Program-made: the position numbers and the translations under genes
From: Phytoamicus setariae
GTDB lineage: Bacteria > Pseudomonadota > Alphaproteobacteria > Rhizobiales > Rhizobiaceae
DNA: 64,000 nucleotides
NCBI RefSeq assembly: GCF_016722925.1
Contig: NZ_JAEQNC010000001.1
Location: forward strand, 248,001 to 312,000
Direction: 5' to 3'
Notes under the pieces: generated by a model
Databases searched by the model: none
Seen by the model: the letters and a program-made list of their open reading frames with translations, nothing else
Told to the model about the DNA's origin: nothing
Part shown: positions 60,173 to 64,000 of the stretch, one piece after another
Layout of the letters: every line of letters starts with the position of its first letter
Position numbering within the stretch: the first letter of the stretch is position 1

Positions 60173-61287
60173 AGAAATTCCTGAATGTTCTCCTGGCCGT
60201 CGCCGTCCTTGTCGGATGCCAGCCGCAAGTTGGCCAGGCGGCTGCGACCGCCCGCATCAAGGATGTGGCGTCGCTGCAGGCCGGACGAGACAACCAGCTG
60301 ATCGGCTACGGTCTGGTCGTCGGCTTGCAAGGCTCGGGTGACAACCTGCGGTCGTCGCCGTTTACCGAGCAGTCGCTGCGCGCCATGTTGCAGAATCTCG
60401 GCATCTCGACCCAGGGCGGTGAAAATCGCTCCAAGAACATTGCAGCCGTCATGGTCACGGCATCGCTTCCGCCATTTGCAAGCCCCGGCAGCCGCATGGA
60501 TGTGTCGGTCAGCTCGCTCGGCGATGCAACCTCCTTGCGCGGCGGCACGTTGGTGATGACCTCGCTGACCGGCGCTGACGGGCAGATCTATGCGGTCGCG
60601 CAGGGCGCGATCATCGTTTCAGGTTTTTCGGCAACAGGGGATGCGGCCCAGTTGACGCAAGGCGTGACGACAGCGGGCCGCGTGCCCAACGGCGCGATTA
60701 TCGAGCGCCCGCTGCCGTCGCGTTTCAAGGATTCCGTCAATCTGGTGCTCCAGTTGCGCAATCCCGATTTTTCCACGGCTGTCCGGATGTCGGATGCTGT
60801 CAATGCATTTTCACGCGACACTTATGGCGCGCCGATCGCCACCATCAACGATTCCCAGGAAGTGGTGATTGAAAAGCCGAAGCGCGCCGATCTCGCCCGC
60901 TTGATGGCCGAAATCGAAAATCTGGTCATCGAGACGGATACGCCGGCCAAGGTTGTCGTCAACGAACGCACCGGCACGATCGTCATTGGCGCGGATGTCC
61001 GCATCTCCGAAGTCGCCGTCAGCTACGGCACGCTCACCGTTCAGGTCAGCGAAAATCCGATGGTGGTCCAGCCCCTGCCGTTTACCGACGGTGTGACAGC
61101 TGTTCAACCGCAGACCGACATCATCGCCCAGCAGGCTTCGAGCAAGGTCGCCATCCTCAAGGGTTCGGACCTCAAGACGCTTGTCTCTGGTCTCAACAGC
61201 ATCGGTGTCAAGCCGGACGGCATTATCGCCATCCTTCAGGGCATCAAGTCGGCCGGCGCGCTGCAAGCGGAGCTCGTATTGCAATGA
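60169..61287 (+). CDS. flgI: FlgI flagellar P-ring protein
   Basis: A 372-residue P-ring subunit. The conserved core begins ARIKDVASLQAGRDNQLIGYGLVVGLQGSGD, and the C terminus ends GLNSIGVKPDGIIAILQGIKSAGALQAELVLQ. The signal peptide (FLNVLLAVAVLVGCQPQVGQAAA) contains a lipobox-like LVGC. The usual cleavage site would be after GQA, so lipid anchoring is possible but not expected for the family. Overlaps flgA and motE by 4 bases each. Confidence 0.96.
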   Translation: MKKFLNVLLAVAVLVGCQPQVGQAAATARIKDVASLQAGRDNQLIGYGLVVGLQGSGDNLRSSPFTEQSLRAMLQNLGISTQGGENRSKNIAAVMVTASLPPFASPGSRMDVSVSSLGDATSLRGGTLVMTSLTGADGQIYAVAQGAIIVSGFSATGDAAQLTQGVTTAGRVPNGAIIERPLPSRFKDSVNLVLQLRNPDFSTAVRMSDAVNAFSRDTYGAPIATINDSQEVVIEKPKRADLARLMAEIENLVIETDTPAKVVVNERTGTIVIGADVRISEVAVSYGTLTVQVSENPMVVQPLPFTDGVTAVQPQTDIIAQQASSKVAILKGSDLKTLVSGLNSIGVKPDGIIAILQGIKSAGALQAELVLQ

Positions 61288-61832
61288 TCAATCGTCCTGT
61301 TTTCAATCATGGCTTCATCCGTATCGCTGTTGCGGCGTTGACCTGCATCGCGGTGGCGCCGATTTCCGGAGCGCTCGCCGAGGACAAGCCCAAGCCCGTC
61401 GTCAAGACTGCGCGCGAGGAGATCAAGGCGTTTTGCGGCAACATTGCCGATTCGGCGCGCGACCAGCGCTATTTGTTGCAGAAGTCCGAACTCGAGAAGT
61501 TGCAGGGCCAGGTGGATGAGCGCATTGCCGTTCTGGAAAAGCGCAAGACGGAATACGAAGAGTGGCTGAAGAAGCGTAACGACTTCCTCAAGCAGGCCGA
61601 AGGCGGGCTGGTCGACATCTACAAGAAGATGAAGCCCGATGCCGCAGCCCTCCAGCTGGAACAGCTCGAGCCGATACTGGCATCGGCGATCATCATGAAG
61701 CTGCCGCCGCGTCAATCGAGCCTGATTCTCTCGGAAATGGAATCCAAGAAGGCCGCGATGGTGGCCGCGGTCATGTCATCGGCAGGCGATCGCAATTCCG
61801 CCAACCGCACTAAGGCAAGGAACCCGTCATGA
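61284..61832 (+). CDS. motE: MotE, periplasmic chaperone for MotC
   Basis: A 182-residue periplasmic protein with signal peptide (IRIAVAALTCIAVAPISGALA). A long coiled coil follows (ELEKLQGQVDERIAVLEKRKTEYEEWLKKRNDFLKQAEGG), and then an MgtE-N-like domain (MKPDAAALQLEQLEPILASAIIMKLPPRQSSLILSEM). MotE stabilises MotC, a rhizobial stator accessory. It lies between flgI and flgH as in Sinorhizobium. It overlaps both by 4 bases. Confidence 0.93.
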   Translation: MINRPVFNHGFIRIAVAALTCIAVAPISGALAEDKPKPVVKTAREEIKAFCGNIADSARDQRYLLQKSELEKLQGQVDERIAVLEKRKTEYEEWLKKRNDFLKQAEGGLVDIYKKMKPDAAALQLEQLEPILASAIIMKLPPRQSSLILSEMESKKAAMVAAVMSSAGDRNSANRTKARNPS

Positions 61833-62539
61833 AGACAAAATTGACAGCGTTGACGACGGTGTTGTTGCTTGCCAGCTGCTCGCAGCAGGCGGTGAAGGAG
61901 ATCGGCAAGGCGCCCGTGATGAGCCCCATCGGCACCGGCCTGCAGTATACGCAGACCAGCCAGATGTCGCTCTACCCCAAGCAGCCTGCGCAGACGTCAA
62001 CCGGCTATTCGCTGTGGAGCGACCAGAAGGCGGCCCTGTTCAAGGATGCCCGCGCATACGAGATTGGTGACATTCTCACCGTCATCATCGACATCGACGA
62101 TCAGGCCAAGTTCGACAACACGACCGACCGCAGCCGCGAAAGCAACTGGAGCAAGAACTTCGGGCTGAATGGCGATGACAGCCACAACAGCGTTGGCCTG
62201 TCGGCAGATATCGAGCAGGGCTCGAAGACCTCCACCAAGGGGGATGGCTCGATCGAACGCAAGGAAAAGCTGACGCTGCAGGTCGCGGTGGTGGTGACCG
62301 GCAAGCTCGACAACGGCAATGTGCTGATCTCGGGCTCGCAGGAAGTGCGCGTCAATCAGGAACTGCGCGTGCTCAATCTTGCCGGTATCGCCCGGCCGCT
62401 GGACGTGGACGCCAATAACAAGATATCCTACGAGAAGATTGCCGAAGCGCGCATCTCCTATGGCGGTCGTGGACGCCTGTCCGAGGTGCAGAACGCCCCT
62501 GTAGGCCAACAGTTCCTCGATATTTTCTCTCCGCTCTGA
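61829..62539 (+). CDS. flgH: FlgH flagellar L-ring lipoprotein
   Basis: A 236-residue outer-membrane L-ring protein. The lipobox is LLASC at about residues 11-15 (acylated Cys). The core (LWSDQKAALFKDARAYEIGDILTVIIDIDDQAKFDN) and the tail (LRVLNLAGIARPLDVDANNKISYEKIAEARISYGGRGRL) match the family. Starts inside the motE end (4-base overlap). Confidence 0.96.
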   Translation: MKTKLTALTTVLLLASCSQQAVKEIGKAPVMSPIGTGLQYTQTSQMSLYPKQPAQTSTGYSLWSDQKAALFKDARAYEIGDILTVIIDIDDQAKFDNTTDRSRESNWSKNFGLNGDDSHNSVGLSADIEQGSKTSTKGDGSIERKEKLTLQVAVVVTGKLDNGNVLISGSQEVRVNQELRVLNLAGIARPLDVDANNKISYEKIAEARISYGGRGRLSEVQNAPVGQQFLDIFSPL

Positions 62540-62566
62540 TGTCGTTTGATGTAATGCCGGTGAACC

Positions 62567-63085
62567 ATGGTTGATACTGTCGATATTGAGTCGCCCAAGA
62601 AGAAGTCCGCGCTGGTGATGACCATCGCGGCCGTGGCGGTCGTGACGGCGGTCGCCGGGGCTGGCGGCTGGTTTCTGGGCGGAATGCTGGCCCCGGCAAT
62701 CGAAGCGGCCGACAAGGCTGCCGAAAAGGCAAAGGCAGAGGCTGCCGGTGAGGGCGGCGCTACCAAGTCCGAAGACGGGTTGCCGCGCATCTCCACGGAA
62801 GAAAACGGCGTCGTGCAGCTTGAGCCGATCACCACCAACCTGTCCTTTCCGGCAGATCGCTGGATACGGCTGGAGGTGGCGTTGCTGTTCAAGGAGAAGC
62901 CGGATGTCAGACTGGCCGAATCCATCCATCAGGACATTCTCGTCTATCTCCGCACGGTAACCCTGCAACAGATCGAGGGGCCACGGGGCTTCCAGTACCT
63001 GAAGGAAGATCTGGAAGAGCGGGCAGACGTAATTTCCGAAGGCAAGATCTCCAAAATACTGTTCAGGAGTTTCGTAATCGAATGA
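62567..63085 (+). CDS. fliL: FliL flagellar basal body-associated protein
   Basis: A 172-residue inner-membrane protein with one N-terminal membrane helix (VMTIAAVAVVTAVAGAGGWFLGGML). A charged Ala/Glu linker and a periplasmic domain follow (LSFPADRWIRLEVALLFKEKP, then GFQYLKEDLEERADVIS). It supports the stator-rotor link. It starts 27 bases after flgH and overlaps fliP by 4 bases. Confidence 0.94.
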   Translation: MVDTVDIESPKKKSALVMTIAAVAVVTAVAGAGGWFLGGMLAPAIEAADKAAEKAKAEAAGEGGATKSEDGLPRISTEENGVVQLEPITTNLSFPADRWIRLEVALLFKEKPDVRLAESIHQDILVYLRTVTLQQIEGPRGFQYLKEDLEERADVISEGKISKILFRSFVIE

Positions 63086-63840
63086 GCCGCCACCTATCCA
63101 GGCACCTGTTGTCCTTCGCCACCGCCCTTGCAATCGCGGCGGTCGCGGGACTGGCGCATGCTCAGACGACAACGCCAGATATCCTGAACACGCCGATCAG
63201 CGGTTCGGTGGCGAGCTGGATCATCCGGACCTTCGGTCTGCTGACCATCCTGTCGGTGGCACCCGGCATTCTGGTCATGGTCACCAGTTTCCCGCGTTTC
63301 ATCATCGCGTTTTCGATCCTGCGATCCGGCATGGGGCTGGCGTCGACGCCATCAAACATGATCCTGACCAGTCTGGCGCTGTTCATGACCTTCTTCGTCA
63401 TGTCGCCGACATTGGAAAAGGCGTGGAAGGATGGCGCCCAGCCGCTGCTGGCCGAGCAGATCACCGAAACCGAAGCGCTGAACCGGATTGCCGTGCCGTT
63501 CCGCGACTTCATGGCCGCCAACACGCGCGACAAGGACCTCAAGCTGTTTGCCGATATCGCGGCAGAGAAGGGCCAACCGGCGGTGACCAACGGCCAGGTC
63601 GATCTTCGCGTGCTTGTTCCGGCTTTCATGATTTCGGAAATCCGCCGGGGTTTTGAGATCGGCTTTCTCATCGTGCTGCCGTTCCTCGTCATCGACCTGA
63701 TCGTGGCGACCATCACCATGGCCATGGGCATGATGATGCTGCCGCCAACCTCCATTTCACTGCCCTTCAAGATCCTGTTCTTCGTGCTCATCGACGGCTG
63801 GAACCTGCTGGTCGGCAGCCTCGTCAGATCGTTCACCTGA
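63082..63840 (+). CDS. fliP: FliP flagellar export gate protein
   Basis: A 252-residue export-gate protein with a cleavable signal peptide (LSFATALAIAAVAGLAHA) and four membrane helices. Typical segments are PGILVMVTSFPRFIIAFSILR, TSLALFMTFFVMSP and FLIVLPFLVIDLIVATITMAMGMMMLPPTSISLPFKILFF. It is the last gene of this transcript; a terminator follows about 70 bases later. Confidence 0.96.
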   Translation: MSRHLSRHLLSFATALAIAAVAGLAHAQTTTPDILNTPISGSVASWIIRTFGLLTILSVAPGILVMVTSFPRFIIAFSILRSGMGLASTPSNMILTSLALFMTFFVMSPTLEKAWKDGAQPLLAEQITETEALNRIAVPFRDFMAANTRDKDLKLFADIAAEKGQPAVTNGQVDLRVLVPAFMISEIRRGFEIGFLIVLPFLVIDLIVATITMAMGMMMLPPTSISLPFKILFFVLIDGWNLLVGSLVRSFT

Positions 63841-63850
63841 AGACTCCAAG

Positions 63851-63874
63851 GTCGCGTTAACGTTTCAACGCGAC
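63851..63874. promoter_or_regulatory. inverted repeat GTCGCGTT-8-AACGCGAC after fliP
   Basis: A perfect 8-base inverted repeat 10 bases after the fliP stop, followed by a TTAACCAT motif (63880-63887). It could be a stem at the 3' end of the message or an operator for a gene beyond the window (usually a flagellin in rhizobia). Confidence 0.45.
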
Positions 63875-63912
63875 ACATCTTAACCATCTATTTTAATTGA
63901 TGATTATCCATC

Positions 63913-63943
63913 AAACCCGGTCGCCCTGAAGGCGGCCGGGTTT
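63913..63943 (+). terminator. intrinsic terminator of the flgF-fliP transcript
   Basis: 13-base arms (63913-63925 and 63931-63943), one G-T pair, 5-base loop. The right arm ends in GGGTTT and is followed by GTT. Lies 73 bases after fliP. The last 57 bases of the window show nothing recognisable. Confidence 0.8.
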
Positions 63944-64000
63944 GTTAAGTTGTTGGCAATGTATCGGCCGCAATAGTGCCCTCACACGACGAACGGTTCT

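Noticed and set aside
1-64000. CRISPR arrays, tRNA/rRNA genes, insertion sequences, integrases
   Set aside because: None seen: no regularly spaced repeats, no cloverleaf-like stretches noticed, and no transposase or integrase motif in any convincing frame.

Overview
The window looks like chromosomal DNA of a member of the Rhizobiaceae (Rhizobium, Ensifer, Agrobacterium or Shinella type). The evidence is the rhizobial order of the motility cluster (a soluble chemoreceptor, cheS, cheY1, cheA, cheW, cheR, cheB, cheY2, cheD, cheT, fliF, visN, visR, then flhB, fliG, fliN, fliM, motA on the other strand, then flgF, fliI, flgB, flgC, fliE, flgG, flgA, flgI, motE, flgH, fliL, fliP), the alphaproteobacterial NepR/EcfG/PhyR stress module, and a RIME-like intergenic palindrome element. 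Base composition is uniformly GC-rich in genes. I see no insertion sequence, prophage, tRNA, rRNA or CRISPR array.

Region 1 (1-15.6 kb) handles methylated amines and polyamine-like compounds. A leftward operon encodes a dimethylglycine/sarcosine dehydrogenase-like flavoprotein followed by heterotetrameric sarcosine oxidase soxB, soxD, soxA and soxG (soxG runs off the left edge). Divergently, a PuuB-like amine oxidase is followed by a spermidine/putrescine-type ABC importer (two permeases, a binding protein, an ATPase), an XRE-cupin regulator set between binding protein and ATPase, and an aldehyde dehydrogenase. Together they could import a polyamine or amino compound, oxidise it to an aldehyde and then to an acid.

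Region 2 (15.7-27.1 kb) has two large GGDEF-EAL proteins, one PAS-only and one with a membrane-bound CHASE sensor. They flank a small catabolic island: a beta-propeller lactonase with an overlapping LacI-type regulator, a ketoglutarate-semialdehyde-type dehydrogenase, and a CaiB/BaiF CoA transferase whose upstream region carries a perfect LacI-type palindrome. A small secreted SH3-like protein lies next to them.

Region 3 (27.3-36.2 kb) is a signalling and stress-response island. It has a CHASE3 histidine kinase, a single-domain response regulator, a receiver-HWE kinase fusion, the sigma factor ecfG with its anti-sigma nepR, phyR, and a second HWE-type kinase. Between nepR and phyR lie small stress-type genes (DUF1328, CsbD, DUF3309, a 26-residue membrane peptide, a DUF883/ElaB-like protein and a holin-like membrane protein). 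Four sites match the EcfG promoter pattern GGAAC-N16/17-CGTT: before nepR-ecfG, csbD, the DUF3309 group and phyR. This suggests a compact self-regulated general stress regulon.

Region 4 (36.8 kb to the end) is chemotaxis and flagellar assembly. The che operon ends in a clear terminator after cheT. fliF is alone, visN-visR encode the LuxR-type master regulators, motA-fliM-fliN-fliG-flhB run leftward, and flgF to fliP run rightward, ending in a terminator. Two conserved-position genes of unknown function (49.2 kb and 56.8 kb) sit in the flagellar set. Start codons were re-chosen for several genes on the basis of ribosome binding sites, overlaps and family lengths; these are explained per gene.
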